Shown: positions 1 through 9,642, numbered from the stretch's first letter. The stretch: DNA of 63,729 nucleotides from JAMXLO01 sp964427005 (GCA_964427005.1 CAYRTL010000014.1:1-63729), one strand, 5' to 3'. Numbers and translations: made by a program. Notes: generated by a model from the sequence alone, not told the origin.

Positions 1-540
1 CTAACCCCCCAGCGGGTACTCCACCTCCGCCGTATACACCGGCTGGTCCTTCCCCAGCAGCGAACTGAACAGCGTAAAATGCTCCACCGGCACCGGTTCG
101 GCGCGAAACAGATTGTATGCCTGCACGAAACTCCCCAGCTTGGCCTCCGCCGCGTTGTCCAGCCGTGCCAGCGTTACGTGCGGCTGAAAGCGCCGCCGCT
201 CCGGCTCGAGGCCACAACGCTGCAACGCCGTCTCGATCTTGCTCTGTAGCCGCTCCAGCGGTTCGCTCCGCTCCACCCCGAGCCACAGCGACTGGCTCCG
301 TCCGCCCTTGGCGAACGTGCCGATACCGGACAGCACCAGCGGAAACGCCGGGGCTTTCAATGCAGCCAACGCGTGGTCGATCTCTTCCGCCAGATAGCGC
401 GGCGTCTCGCCGATGAAGCGCAGCGTGATGTGAAAATTCTCCGGCGGCACCCAGCGCGCGCCGGGGATGCCGGCGCCCGCCAGCATCGCCACACGCTGGC
501 GCAGTTCCCACGGCAGTTCGAGACCGACGAAAAGCCTCAT
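1..540 (-). CDS. thpR: RNA 2',3'-cyclic phosphodiesterase (2H family)
   Basis: A 179-residue protein, the normal length for the 2H phosphoesterase superfamily (ThpR/LigT). Both catalytic HxTx motifs are visible: H37-I-T39, followed by LRF, and H121-V-T123. The family opens 2',3'-cyclic phosphates on RNA and can ligate tRNA halves in vitro; it acts in the cytoplasm. The start ATG overlaps the stop of the upstream arylesterase gene as ATGA, so the two are probably translated together. The stop lies at the window edge but the gene is complete. Confidence 0.93.
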   Translation of the reverse strand: MRLFVGLELPWELRQRVAMLAGAGIPGARWVPPENFHITLRFIGETPRYLAEEIDHALAALKAPAFPLVLSGIGTFAKGGRSQSLWLGVERSEPLERLQSKIETALQRCGLEPERRRFQPHVTLARLDNAAEAKLGSFVQAYNLFRAEPVPVEHFTLFSSLLGKDQPVYTAEVEYPLGG

Positions 541-1193
541 TCCCGCCTGACCTCCGCGAGCAGTGTTTCCACCTGCGGCAGCAGCCGGTGCACGATCTGC
601 CTCACGCCCTCGGCGTTCGGGTGCATGCCATCTCGTTGGTTCAGCGACGGCACGCTGGCAACGCCTTCGAGAAAGAACGGATCGTAGAGCAAGCCTGGCC
701 GCTTCCCCAGCCGCTCGAACACTGCATTGAACGGACGCGCGTAATCGGCGCCGAGATTGGGCATCGCATACATCCCCGTCAGCAGCACAGGGATATGCCG
801 CGTGGCCAGTTTGTCGAGGATCCCGTTCAGGTTCCTCTCCACCTCCGCCGGATTGATGCCACGCAGCCCATCATTCGCGCCAAGTTCGATGATGGCTGCG
901 TCCGCGCCGTCGCCGAGTGTCCAGTCGAGCCGCGCCAACCCGCCGGCGGTTGTATCGCCGGACACCGCGCCATCGATGATGGACACGTCATGGCCACGAG
1001 AGCGCAGCGCCTCGGCGAGCTGCGCCTCGAATCCTTCACGCTTCGGCAGGCCGAAGCCGGCGGACAATGAGTCGCCGAGGATCAGTAGCCGGATGGGTGC
1101 CGCCTCCGCGGTTCGGATTGTCCCGAGCACGAGCAGCACCAGGGCGATGACGGCTTCCCGCCACCGGCTGCGGACGCCATATGGTGCCGCCAT
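537..1193 (-). CDS. tesA: Arylesterase / SGNH-GDSL hydrolase, TesA-like
   Basis: A 218-residue protein with an N-terminal hydrophobic signal (about residues 13-31), then the block I motif LILGDSLS with nucleophile S42, the GAND block III and the C-terminal DGMHPN block holding the catalytic Asp and His. TesA-type enzymes are periplasmic esterases, thioesterases or lysophospholipases. The open frame extends upstream, but only the ATG at 1193 puts the signal peptide at the N terminus. That start shares a CATG with the divergent ABC gene, an arrangement also known for E. coli tesA/ybbA. Confidence 0.9.
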   Translation of the reverse strand: MAAPYGVRSRWREAVIALVLLVLGTIRTAEAAPIRLLILGDSLSAGFGLPKREGFEAQLAEALRSRGHDVSIIDGAVSGDTTAGGLARLDWTLGDGADAAIIELGANDGLRGINPAEVERNLNGILDKLATRHIPVLLTGMYAMPNLGADYARPFNAVFERLGKRPGLLYDPFFLEGVASVPSLNQRDGMHPNAEGVRQIVHRLLPQVETLLAEVRRE

Positions 1194-1917
1194 GGATACC
1201 ACTCCGCCGTCTCGGTTCCCGCAGGTGCAGGTCAGGAACCTGCACCTGACCCTGCCTTCCGCTGCCGGGCCGGTCAACATCCTCCGCGGCATCGACTTTG
1301 ACATTGCTGTGGGTGAGGCTGTCGGCGTCGTCGGCCCTTCCGGTTCTGGCAAGACCAGCCTGCTGATGGTGCTGGCCGGGTTGGAGCGGGCGAGCGCCGG
1401 CCAGATTTTCGTGGCGGGACACACCGTGACGTCGATGGACGAGGACGCATTGGCGCGCTTGCGGCGCGATACCATCGGGATCGTGTTCCAGGCATTCCAC
1501 CTGATTCCGACGATGACGGCGCTGGAGAATGTCGCAATACCGCTGGAGCTGGCTGGCGTCCGCGATTCGGCGGACCGCGCCCGTGCCGCGCTCGATCATG
1601 TCGGGCTCGGGCATCGGCTGATGCATCTGCCTGGCCAGCTCTCCGGCGGAGAGCAGCAGCGGGTTGCGCTTGCCCGCGCCTTTGCGCCGCGGCCGCGTCT
1701 GCTGCTTGCCGATGAACCGACGGGCAACCTGGATCAGGCGACGGGCGACGCGGTGATGGACCTGCTGTTCCGTCTGCGCGCCGATATCGGCTCCACGCTG
1801 ATGCTGGTCACCCATGATGCGCACCTCGCCGCGCGGTGCTCGCGGCGGATTCATTTGGAAGACGGGCGGGTAACGGAGATCGACCTCTCCCCGGCAGCGA
1901 CCGAGGCGGCGATTTGA
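1192..1917 (+). CDS. ybbA: ABC transporter ATP-binding protein, YbbA/LolD-like
   Basis: A 241-residue ATPase with Walker A GPSGSGKT at 48-55, signature LSGGEQQ at about 150-156 and Walker B LLLADEPTG at about 170. The PTGNLD sequence after Walker B is typical of the MacB/LolD export group. It should power the permease encoded immediately downstream (TGATG overlap). The start at 1192 gives a compact N terminus and leaves out a long upstream extension that is antisense to tesA. The exported substrate is unknown; E. coli YbbA-YbbP-TesA are also neighbours. Confidence 0.9.
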   Translation: MDTTPPSRFPQVQVRNLHLTLPSAAGPVNILRGIDFDIAVGEAVGVVGPSGSGKTSLLMVLAGLERASAGQIFVAGHTVTSMDEDALARLRRDTIGIVFQAFHLIPTMTALENVAIPLELAGVRDSADRARAALDHVGLGHRLMHLPGQLSGGEQQRVALARAFAPRPRLLLADEPTGNLDQATGDAVMDLLFRLRADIGSTLMLVTHDAHLAARCSRRIHLEDGRVTEIDLSPAATEAAI

Positions 1918-4415
1918 TGCTGGCCTTTCGGCTTGCCCGGCGCGAACTCCGCGGCGGCGTGCGTGGCCTGTGGGTGGTTCTCCTCTGCCTTGCGCTCGGT
2001 GTCGGTGTCATTGCGGCCGTGGGAACGCTGCGCGCCGCGACGGATCGTGGCCTGGCGGAGGATGGCCGGCGCATCCTGGGCGGCGACCTTGAGGTGGAGA
2101 GCGGCTCCCAGCCGCTGCCTGACAGTCTGCGCGACTGGCTGCGTGCGCGTGGGGCAGTGACGTCGGACGTGGTGCAGATGCGCTCCATGCTGGTCGCGCC
2201 TTCCGGCGAGCGGCAGTTGATCGAGCTGAAGGCGGTCGATCGGAATTGGCCACTCGTGGGAACTGCTGAATTAGGTGCCGGGGGTGACATCGCAGCCGCT
2301 TTGTCCGACGGCGGCCTCTTGGCCGAAACCGTCGTGCTCGATCGCCTTGGTCTGCATCCGGGCGACCGTGTCCGCCTGGGCAACGCCAGTTTCACCGTTC
2401 GCGGCGCACTCATCGCAGAGCCTGATCGGGTTGCCGCCCCTCTCATCCTTGGACCTCGCGTCCTCATCTCGCTCGATGCGCTGCCGGCGACCGGCCTGAT
2501 CGCACCTGGTTCCATGGTGCGCTACGCCGTTCGGGCAACGCTGCCTGATCCAGCCGCCACCTCTGCGCTTCTCGCCGAATTGCGGGAGAGCTTCCCCAAC
2601 CAGGGCTGGCGCGTTCGCACCCCGCATGACGCGGCCCCAGGCGTCACCCGCTTCATCGACCAGACCAGCCTGTTCATGACGCTGGTCGGCCTGACATCCC
2701 TGCTGGTCGGGGGCATCGGCGTGGCAAACGGTGTGCGCGCCTGGCTCGATGCCCGCATCCGCACGATCGCCACTCTGCGTTGCCTTGGCGCATCCGCCGC
2801 CCTGGTGTTCGCAGTGTGCCTGATTCAGGTTCTGGCCCTGGCGCTGTGCGGGATCGCCCTAGGGCTGACCGCCGGAGCGCTGACACCGCTCATTCTGGCG
2901 GCCTGGCTGAAGGCCGTCCTGCCAGTCCCGCCGGTTCTCGGGCTGTATCCCGGACCGCTTCTGCTCGCCGCCACCTACGGGATGCTGACGGCGATCGCCT
3001 TTGCGCTCTGGCCGCTCGGGCGAGTGGCGCAAATTCCAGGTTCGGCGCTGTTTCGGGACGCGCTCATTCCAGAGCGGACCCGGCGATCCCGTTCCCTGGT
3101 GACGGTCAATGCGTGTGTTGCATGCGGCCTGGTCGCACTGACGATCGCCACTACGGCCGAGAGAAGCCTGGCGTTCTGGTTTTGCGGTGCCGCGGTGGCG
3201 ACGCTGGTCCTGTTCCGGCTGGGCGGAATTTTCGTCATGCTGGCTGCACGTGCCGGAACCTGGATCAGAAGCCCTGCCGCCCGACTTGGCCTGGGCAATC
3301 TGTACCGGCCTGGAGCGGCGACTTCCTTGATGCTGGCCTCGGTCGGACTTGGCCTGTCCACACTCGCCGCGGTCGCCCTTGTCGAGGGCAACGTGCAACG
3401 GGAAATCACCGAGCAGCTTCCCGCCAATGCCCCCAGCTTCTTTTTCGTGGACATCCAGGACAGCCAGTTGCCGGATTTTCGATCGCTGGTGCAGGCGCAG
3501 CCTGGAGTCGAGGACCTCCAACAGGTTCCCAGCATGCGGGCCCGCATCGTCGCGGTGAACGGGGTGCCGGCGGATCAGGTGCAAGCAAGCGCTGACACGC
3601 GATGGGCGCTGCGCGGCGACCGTGGGCTGACCTATGCGGCGACGCCACCCCCTGGCACTCACATCGTTGCCGGAGACTGGTGGCCGCCCGACTATGCCGG
3701 TCCGCCTCTCGTCTCGCTCGACGCCAATCTGGCTCGTGGCTGGAGGGTCACGGTTGGCGACACGATCAGCGTCAACGTCCTCGGCCGCGACATCGATCTG
3801 CGGGTGGCCAGCCTGCGCGACATCGCGTGGCAGAGCCTTTCGCTGAACTTCACCATGATCGCCAGCCCCGGCTTGCTCCAGCACGCTCCGCATACGCACA
3901 TAGCAACGGTCCGCGTGGCAGGCCCGCAGCAGGGAACTCTGCTGCGGGCGGTCACCGATGCGCTGCCCAACGTCACCGGAATTCGCGTCGAGGACGTGCT
4001 GACCGCGGTTGCGGCCCTGCTGGAGCAGGTCGGCGCCGCTCTTATGGCAACCGGATCGCTGACCGTGATCGCTGGCGCCCTCGTGCTGGTCGGGGCGATC
4101 GCCGCCGGCCAGCGCCGGCGAACGCGGGAGGCAGTGATCCTGAAGGCACTTGGCGCGACACGCCGGCAGATCCGTTCGGCGTGGATGGTGGAGTTCGGCG
4201 CTCTGGGGCTTGCCGCGGGTTTGATCGCGGCGCTGGTCGGGACGCTGGCGAGCTACGGCGTGGTCCGCTACATCATGCACGTTGAATGGGTGTTCCTGCC
4301 GGGCACGCTTGCGGCCACGTTGACAGGCTCACTCGCCATGATGCTCGCGTTCGGCTATGCTGGCACCGCGGCCGCGCTACGGGCCAAGGCGGCACCGATG
4401 CTGCGGAACGAGTGA
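1917..4415 (+). CDS. ybbP: ABC transporter permease, YbbP-like (FtsX/MacB fold)
   Basis: An 832-residue membrane protein. It has an N-terminal TM segment (about residues 17-40), a periplasmic domain, a run of TM segments at about 240-480, a second periplasmic domain and three C-terminal TM segments with the FtsX-like stretch after about 700. This duplicated FtsX layout matches the YbbP family. The ATG overlaps the stop of the ATPase gene by one base (TGATG), so this start was chosen over an in-frame one 81 bases upstream. It probably forms a mechanotransmitting exporter with the 1192 ATPase. Confidence 0.88.
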   Translation: MLAFRLARRELRGGVRGLWVVLLCLALGVGVIAAVGTLRAATDRGLAEDGRRILGGDLEVESGSQPLPDSLRDWLRARGAVTSDVVQMRSMLVAPSGERQLIELKAVDRNWPLVGTAELGAGGDIAAALSDGGLLAETVVLDRLGLHPGDRVRLGNASFTVRGALIAEPDRVAAPLILGPRVLISLDALPATGLIAPGSMVRYAVRATLPDPAATSALLAELRESFPNQGWRVRTPHDAAPGVTRFIDQTSLFMTLVGLTSLLVGGIGVANGVRAWLDARIRTIATLRCLGASAALVFAVCLIQVLALALCGIALGLTAGALTPLILAAWLKAVLPVPPVLGLYPGPLLLAATYGMLTAIAFALWPLGRVAQIPGSALFRDALIPERTRRSRSLVTVNACVACGLVALTIATTAERSLAFWFCGAAVATLVLFRLGGIFVMLAARAGTWIRSPAARLGLGNLYRPGAATSLMLASVGLGLSTLAAVALVEGNVQREITEQLPANAPSFFFVDIQDSQLPDFRSLVQAQPGVEDLQQVPSMRARIVAVNGVPADQVQASADTRWALRGDRGLTYAATPPPGTHIVAGDWWPPDYAGPPLVSLDANLARGWRVTVGDTISVNVLGRDIDLRVASLRDIAWQSLSLNFTMIASPGLLQHAPHTHIATVRVAGPQQGTLLRAVTDALPNVTGIRVEDVLTAVAALLEQVGAALMATGSLTVIAGALVLVGAIAAGQRRRTREAVILKALGATRRQIRSAWMVEFGALGLAAGLIAALVGTLASYGVVRYIMHVEWVFLPGTLAATLTGSLAMMLAFGYAGTAAALRAKAAPMLRNE

Positions 4416-4533
4416 GGGTGGGTGGACACTGGCGGGTTTACCCAGCTTTCATTACCAAATTGGCTTGAACCGCCCTGGCCGCTCGCCAAAATGAGTGGTC
4501 ACGATAACCTGCCCGAGAGGCAAAGAGGAAAAC

Positions 4534-5304
4534 ATGGCCTTCAGTCCCGACTACCGGACCTACCCAAGAGCATCGGCCGCCACGACCGCTGCGGTCCTGG
4601 ATGCCGGGCTCCGCGCATACATGCTGCGGGTCTACAACTGGATGGCGTCCGGTCTGCTGCTGACCGGCATCGTCGCCTATGTGATCGCCAACACAGACCT
4701 GATCAACCTGTTCTATCCGGTGGTGATGACCCCCATGGGGCCGCGCCACACCGCATCGGCGCTGGCGATCATCTCGATCTTCGCACCGCTCGCCTTCGTG
4801 CTGGTGCTGAGCCTCGGCGTGAACCGGCTGTCGCGTACCACTGCACAGACGCTCTACTGGTTGTTCTGTGCCGCGATGGGCGCCAGTCTGACGAACATCT
4901 TCCTGATCTACACCAGCGAATCCATCGTCAGGGTGTTCTTCATTACCGCGGCTACCTTCGCGGCGATGAGCATCTACGGCTACACCACCAAGGCGGACCT
5001 CAGCCGCTTCGGCAGCTTCCTGATCATGGGGCTGTTCGGCATCATCATCGCGGGCCTGGTCAATATCTTCTTCCAGAGCTCAGCGCTGCAGTTCGCCATC
5101 AGCATCATCGGCGTGGTCGTGTTCACGGGCCTCACCGCCTACGACACGCAGCGCATCAAGGCGAGCTATGTCCAGTACGCCTATGCCGAGGGGCCTGACG
5201 CAGCGGCAAAGCGCAGCGTGTACGATGCGCTGGCCCTGTATCTGAACTTCATCAACCTGTTCATGCTGCTGCTGCAGTTGCTCGGCAACAGGAACAACAA
5301 CTAA
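4534..5304 (+). CDS. Bax inhibitor-1 / YccA-family membrane protein
   Basis: A 256-residue integral membrane protein with about seven TM segments and the family's late loop TAYDTQRIK. An acidic/charged N-terminal tail precedes the first TM segment, as in bacterial BI-1 proteins. The ATG at 4534 follows a purine-rich ribosome site (aaagaggaaa), which favours it over the in-frame codon at 4495. BI-1 proteins act as pH-sensitive calcium leaks or interact with FtsH; the exact role here is unknown. The gene stands alone and ends at a strong terminator. Confidence 0.9.
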   Translation: MAFSPDYRTYPRASAATTAAVLDAGLRAYMLRVYNWMASGLLLTGIVAYVIANTDLINLFYPVVMTPMGPRHTASALAIISIFAPLAFVLVLSLGVNRLSRTTAQTLYWLFCAAMGASLTNIFLIYTSESIVRVFFITAATFAAMSIYGYTTKADLSRFGSFLIMGLFGIIIAGLVNIFFQSSALQFAISIIGVVVFTGLTAYDTQRIKASYVQYAYAEGPDAAAKRSVYDALALYLNFINLFMLLLQLLGNRNNN

Positions 5305-5326
5305 CGCCACAAGCTGGCTGTGCTAG

Positions 5327-5358
5327 AGAGGGCCTCGGGGCAACCCGAGGCCCTCTTT
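5327..5358 (+). terminator. Rho-independent terminator after the BI-1 gene
   Basis: A perfect 13-bp GC-rich stem (5327-5339 with 5344-5356) closes a four-base GCAA loop and is followed by a short T run. It lies 22 bases after the BI-1 stop codon and separates it from the next plus-strand gene. Confidence 0.85.
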
Positions 5359-5376
5359 GCATGGGAGGAGAAGCCG

Positions 5377-6135
5377 ATGGCGGCGACGACAGACATTCCG
5401 GCAGCCGGTTACCGCTACATTCCCTTTGCCTTCCAGTATTCCGGCGGAGTGGCGGCGCTCGATGGCTACCGGATCGAGCGGGTTGAGTTTTCCCGTCCAC
5501 TGCCGCTCGCCGCGGGTTTCGCCTGGATCGAGGATTACCTGGGCAAACTCGGCGTGCCTCTTGTCGCCTTCTGCGCCTGCGAACTCCGGTCGCCGGCCCA
5601 GTTCACCGATGCGGGATTCATCGCGTTCAATCGTCAGTACACCCAGACCCTGAAGCGCTGGGGTGTCATGAAGAACGATGACGACAACCCCGTGGCGCGC
5701 AGCAACGTCATTCCGCCGTTGCGCAAGCCGTCAGAGCCCAGCTTCCATGCATTCTGCTTTGCCCGCCCAGCCGATGGCGCGTCTGGTTCGTTCGTCATCG
5801 CCGGCAGTGGCGAGGCCGGTGACGGACCCACTCCTTACAGCGAACGCACGATCCGCTACGGCGAGACGAGTCCTGATGCCATGCGAGACAAGGCGGTGTT
5901 CGTGCTCGGGCGCATGGAGGAGCGTATGGCGGCTCTCGGCAAGACCTGGGCCGACGTCACTGCGACGCAGGTCTATACGGTGTACGATCTTCATTCCTAC
6001 CTGGCGGATGAGATCGTGCAGCGCGGCGCCGCTCAGCACGGCCTGATCTGGCATTTCGCGCGCCCTCCGGTCGAGGGCCTGGAATACGAGATGGACTGCC
6101 GCTCCGTCCCGGTCGAGCACCACGTGAGGGTTTAG
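5377..6135 (+). CDS. RidA-superfamily-like protein, CnbZ (2-amino-5-chloromuconate deaminase) type
   Basis: A 252-residue cytoplasmic protein that resembles the CnbZ group annotated as 2-amino-5-chloromuconate deaminase, a RidA/YjgF-like family. The name rests on overall sequence look, for example the conserved C-terminal TQVYTVYD and HFARPPV segments. No aromatic-degradation genes are nearby, so the chlorinated substrate is unlikely to be the physiological one. The ATG follows a good ggaggag ribosome site. It converges on bcp, with a palindromic repeat between them. Confidence 0.6.
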   Translation: MAATTDIPAAGYRYIPFAFQYSGGVAALDGYRIERVEFSRPLPLAAGFAWIEDYLGKLGVPLVAFCACELRSPAQFTDAGFIAFNRQYTQTLKRWGVMKNDDDNPVARSNVIPPLRKPSEPSFHAFCFARPADGASGSFVIAGSGEAGDGPTPYSERTIRYGETSPDAMRDKAVFVLGRMEERMAALGKTWADVTATQVYTVYDLHSYLADEIVQRGAAQHGLIWHFARPPVEGLEYEMDCRSVPVEHHVRV

Positions 6136-6141
6136 CGGTAA

Positions 6142-6192
6142 CACCCCCTCCCCACCCTTCCGCGCTGCGCGGGGGGAGGGTAGGGAGGGGTG
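6142..6192. repeat. Imperfect GC-rich palindrome between convergent genes
   Basis: C-rich left arm (caccccctcccc) and G-rich right arm (gggagggg) around a CGCGCTGCGCG centre form an imperfect hairpin of about 24 bp per arm. It fills the gap between the stops of the CnbZ-like gene and bcp, so it may act as a bidirectional terminator. Confidence 0.6.
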
Positions 6193-6197
6193 CCGTG

Positions 6198-6665
6198 CTA
6201 CTTCAATCCCTGCGCCGCCGCGAGCACTTCGGCCGCGTGGTTGGTGACGCTCACCTTGCGCCACACCTTGGCGATCTTGCCTGCCTTATCGATCAGGAAG
6301 GTGCTGCGCTCCATCCCCATATACTTGCGTCCATACATCGACTTCTCGACCCACGTTCCGTAGTTCTCAGCCACCACATGGGCCTCATCGGACGCCAACG
6401 GAAACGTCAGCTTGTACTTCTCGGCAAACCTTTCGATCGGCTTCATCTTGTCGGGTGAAACGCCGATGACGTCGATGCCGATCTTGCCAAGTTGCGGCAA
6501 GGCTTCCTGAAAGGCACAGGCTTCCTTCGTGCAGCCAGGCGTATCGGCCTTCGGGTAGAAATACAGCACGAACGGCTTGCCTCGCAGCGCCTCCTTGCTG
6601 ACCGTTCGCCCGCCGCTGGCGGGCATCTCGAAGTCGGGTGCTACATCGCCTTCCTGCATGCTCAT
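6198..6665 (-). CDS. bcp: Thioredoxin-dependent thiol peroxidase (atypical 2-Cys peroxiredoxin)
   Basis: A 155-residue peroxiredoxin of the BCP/PrxQ group. The motif DTPGCTKEAC gives peroxidatic C45 and resolving C50, five residues apart as in the alpha-helical BCP subtype. It reduces hydrogen and organic peroxides using thioredoxin. The ATG overlaps the glnE stop as ATGA, which fixes the start at 6665 rather than at a longer upstream frame. It is probably co-transcribed with glnE. Confidence 0.93.
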   Translation of the reverse strand: MSMQEGDVAPDFEMPASGGRTVSKEALRGKPFVLYFYPKADTPGCTKEACAFQEALPQLGKIGIDVIGVSPDKMKPIERFAEKYKLTFPLASDEAHVVAENYGTWVEKSMYGRKYMGMERSTFLIDKAGKIAKVWRKVSVTNHAAEVLAAAQGLK

Positions 6666-9625
6666 GCTCGAATCTCCCCCACATGCCGGATGAATGCGGC
6701 GCGTACCTGCTGCGCCAATTCGTCCAGCGTGCCGCGCAACCATGCGATGTCAACCGCGCCTGTCTGATCGAGCGCGGCGGCCGCGGCGCGAAGCAGCGCA
6801 TGCGTGGACGCTTCCGGCAGTTCGTCGCGTGCACCGCGGCCCAGCGTTACGCGCAGCATCCCCTGCACCGTGCGCCAGACATGATCGGCGCGAATCAGCA
6901 GGGCAGCATCATCCGCCGGCAGCTTTCCTGCCCGGGCGAGACGCTCCAGCGCAATCCGCGTCGTCGGCGAGCAAAGCGCGGGCGCCTCGCGCGCATGAAT
7001 GAGCTGGAGCACCTGCGCGATGAACTCCACCTCGATCTGGCCGCCGGCGCGCAGCTTCACGTCCCAAGGGCCCTCGGCTGGAAGATCCCGCATCATGCGG
7101 GCCCGCATCGAGGCGGCATCCGCCCGAATGCGATCAGGATCGCCGGCCCGCGCCAGTGCTTCCCCGATTGCCGCCTCGATTCGCTCCCGCAGCGCGGGTG
7201 GACCTGCGACAACCCGCGCGCGCGTCAGAGCCATGCGCTCCCAGGTCCATGCCGATTCGGCGTGATAGCGGCGGAATGAGCTGAGGGACACCGCGACCGG
7301 CCCCTTGTTGCCGGACGGCCGCAAACGCATGTCCACCTCGTACAGTGGACCATCCACGCCAGGTGCGGTTACCGCGGCAACGTAGCTGTGCGCCGCGCGC
7401 ACAAACCATTGGCTTACCGGCAGCCGCCGTGCGCCGCGGCTTTCACTCACCTGCTCCGGATGGTCGTAGACCAGCATCAGGTCCAGGTCAGAGCCCGCCA
7501 TCATCTCGCGGCTGCCAGCCTTGCCCAGAGCCACAACCGCCATGGATCCGCCGCGCACCCTTCCGAACCGATTGGCGAAATCCGCCATCACCGGCGTGAG
7601 CAATGCACCCAATGCGGCATCGGCGATTGCCGATCTCCGGAGCCCGGCTTCGTCGGCGTCGATCCGACCCTCCATGGTAGCCACCGAGACGGTGAAGTCC
7701 TCTTCGCGCACTGTCCGGCGGGTGATCTCGATGACGTCCTCGAGGAGGCGAGCGTCATCCAAGCGCCCTCGCAGCAGTCGGGCAGGATCCGGGTTTTCCT
7801 CCGGGCTCAATAAGCCGTCGAGTGCCGCCGGATGGCTTGTCAGATGGTCGGCCAGCGATGGGGCGGCACCCAGTACCGCAGCGATGCGATCGAGCAGTTC
7901 CGGATTACGCTGGAACAGTGACAGGAGCTGCACACCCGCCGGCTGGCGCGCCAGGAAGGCATCGAACCGGTTGAACACAGCATCGGGCTGCGCCTGCCTG
8001 CCAAGTGCGGCAAGCACCCGCGGCAGCAATTGCTGGAGCAGTTCGCGGGCACGGGCAGATCGCATGGCCCGGACGTGGCCAGCCTGCCAGCCCCGCACGG
8101 CGGAGACGATTCGCGCGGGGTTACCGAAGCCGAGTGATCGAAGCCTGGCAGCAGTCTCCTCGGGCTCGGGATCAACGCCGCTGAAGTCCAACTCGAGATC
8201 TGAGTCACCAGGATGCAGCGGCTCGGGTACCAGCTCGAACACTTCGGCATAGCGTGCCCGCACCTGGCGCAGATGGCGCAGTAGTTCGGCCGCGAAGTCG
8301 GCTGCCTTGTCGTAGCCCATGAATGTGGCGAACCGGGCCAGCTCCGCCGGCCGTTGCGGCAGTTCATGGACCTGACGATCTGCCGTCATCTGCAGACGAT
8401 GCTCGACCCGGCGAAGGAAGCGGTAGGCTGCGGCTAGCTCGCGCGCGGCGTTGCGAGGCACATGGCCGGCGCGCACCAGGAGCCGCAGCGCACCCAGCGT
8501 TGTCGGCTGGCGCAGACCAGGATCACGGCCGCCCCAGACGAGTTGCAGCGTCTGCACCAGAAATTCGATCTCGCGAATGCCGCCTTCGCCGAGTTTGACG
8601 TTGTGGCCGGCGATGCGGGTGACCGGGTCGGCGACATCTGCCAGCGCGCCGCCCTTGTGCTGATCGATCCGCCGCTTCATCGCGTGAATGTCGGCCACGG
8701 CAGCGAAGTCCAGGCCGCGCCGCCAGACAAAAGGGCGGATCGCCTCCAGAAACATGGCGCCGAGAGCCAAATCGCCTGCCACCGGGCGCGCCTTGATCAT
8801 GGCCGCGCGTTCCCAGTTCTGGCCCATGCTTTCGTAGTAGGTGATTGCCGCCGGCAAGGCGACTGCTGGTGGCGTCACTGCCGGGTCGGGCCGCAATCGC
8901 AGATCGGTACGGAACACGTAGCCATCGGCGTCACGCATCTCCATCAACGACACGAGGCCGCGAGCAATGCGCGACGTGAACCCTCCCATCGCATGGCCAT
9001 CGGACGCATCTGTGTATATTGGTGCGGCCGGGTCGTAGAGCAGCACGAGGTCGACATCGGAGGAATAATTCAGCTCACGGGCGCCGAGCTTACCCATGCC
9101 GAGTACCGTGAACCCGCCGCCGCGTGTCGGATCGGCTGGATCGGGCAAACGCAGCTCGCCCGCGTCATGCGCGGCCCGCAGCAGGTGCGCGATTGCAAGC
9201 GACAACGTGGCTTCCGCCAGATCGCTCAGGGTCGCTGTGACACGCTCCAGGGTCCAGAGACCACCGATGTCCGCCAGGGCGGTCGCCAAGGCGATGATAC
9301 GCTTGGTGCGCCGCATCGTTGCGGCGATTTTGTCGCGGGGGTTGGCCGGCGCGGTGGCAGCCAGATCTTTCATTGCCGCGGCGACAACCCGATCGGGTCC
9401 GCTCGTGACCAGAGTACGCAGGCTGGCAGCCTCGCGTATCGCGAGATCGGCAAGATAGGGGCTATTGCCGCCCAGCGAGCGCAGCAGCGCAGCCACTGCA
9501 GGCTTGCCAGCCAGTCGCGCCTCGGTGCGCCCAAGTTCGGTAAAACGTTCGACCAGCCGTTCCGCTGCACCTTCGTCATGCGGGCTCGGCCAAATCTCAG
9601 GCAGGCGAAACACGTGATTGTCCAT
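6662..9625 (-). CDS. glnE: Bifunctional glutamine synthetase adenylyltransferase/deadenylylase
   Basis: A 987-residue protein of normal GlnE length. Two nucleotidyltransferase domains are visible: the N-terminal one with NYSSDVDLVLLYD (around residue 190) and the C-terminal one with GSDLDLMLVYD (around residue 710), separated by a helical linker. GlnE attaches AMP to, or removes it from, a tyrosine of glutamine synthetase in response to PII and glutamine. The start at 9625 is 17 bases from the divergent GTG start at 9643. bcp follows in the same transcript. Confidence 0.96.
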   Translation of the reverse strand: MDNHVFRLPEIWPSPHDEGAAERLVERFTELGRTEARLAGKPAVAALLRSLGGNSPYLADLAIREAASLRTLVTSGPDRVVAAAMKDLAATAPANPRDKIAATMRRTKRIIALATALADIGGLWTLERVTATLSDLAEATLSLAIAHLLRAAHDAGELRLPDPADPTRGGGFTVLGMGKLGARELNYSSDVDLVLLYDPAAPIYTDASDGHAMGGFTSRIARGLVSLMEMRDADGYVFRTDLRLRPDPAVTPPAVALPAAITYYESMGQNWERAAMIKARPVAGDLALGAMFLEAIRPFVWRRGLDFAAVADIHAMKRRIDQHKGGALADVADPVTRIAGHNVKLGEGGIREIEFLVQTLQLVWGGRDPGLRQPTTLGALRLLVRAGHVPRNAARELAAAYRFLRRVEHRLQMTADRQVHELPQRPAELARFATFMGYDKAADFAAELLRHLRQVRARYAEVFELVPEPLHPGDSDLELDFSGVDPEPEETAARLRSLGFGNPARIVSAVRGWQAGHVRAMRSARARELLQQLLPRVLAALGRQAQPDAVFNRFDAFLARQPAGVQLLSLFQRNPELLDRIAAVLGAAPSLADHLTSHPAALDGLLSPEENPDPARLLRGRLDDARLLEDVIEITRRTVREEDFTVSVATMEGRIDADEAGLRRSAIADAALGALLTPVMADFANRFGRVRGGSMAVVALGKAGSREMMAGSDLDLMLVYDHPEQVSESRGARRLPVSQWFVRAAHSYVAAVTAPGVDGPLYEVDMRLRPSGNKGPVAVSLSSFRRYHAESAWTWERMALTRARVVAGPPALRERIEAAIGEALARAGDPDRIRADAASMRARMMRDLPAEGPWDVKLRAGGQIEVEFIAQVLQLIHAREAPALCSPTTRIALERLARAGKLPADDAALLIRADHVWRTVQGMLRVTLGRGARDELPEASTHALLRAAAAALDQTGAVDIAWLRGTLDELAQQVRAAFIRHVGEIRA

Positions 9626-9642
9626 GTGCCTGGAGGCTGGGC

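Noticed and set aside
2859..4280. 473-codon minus-strand open frame
   Set aside because: It lies entirely antisense to the well-supported YbbP-like permease and has a low-complexity Arg/Gln/Gly-rich shadow composition typical of high-GC DNA.
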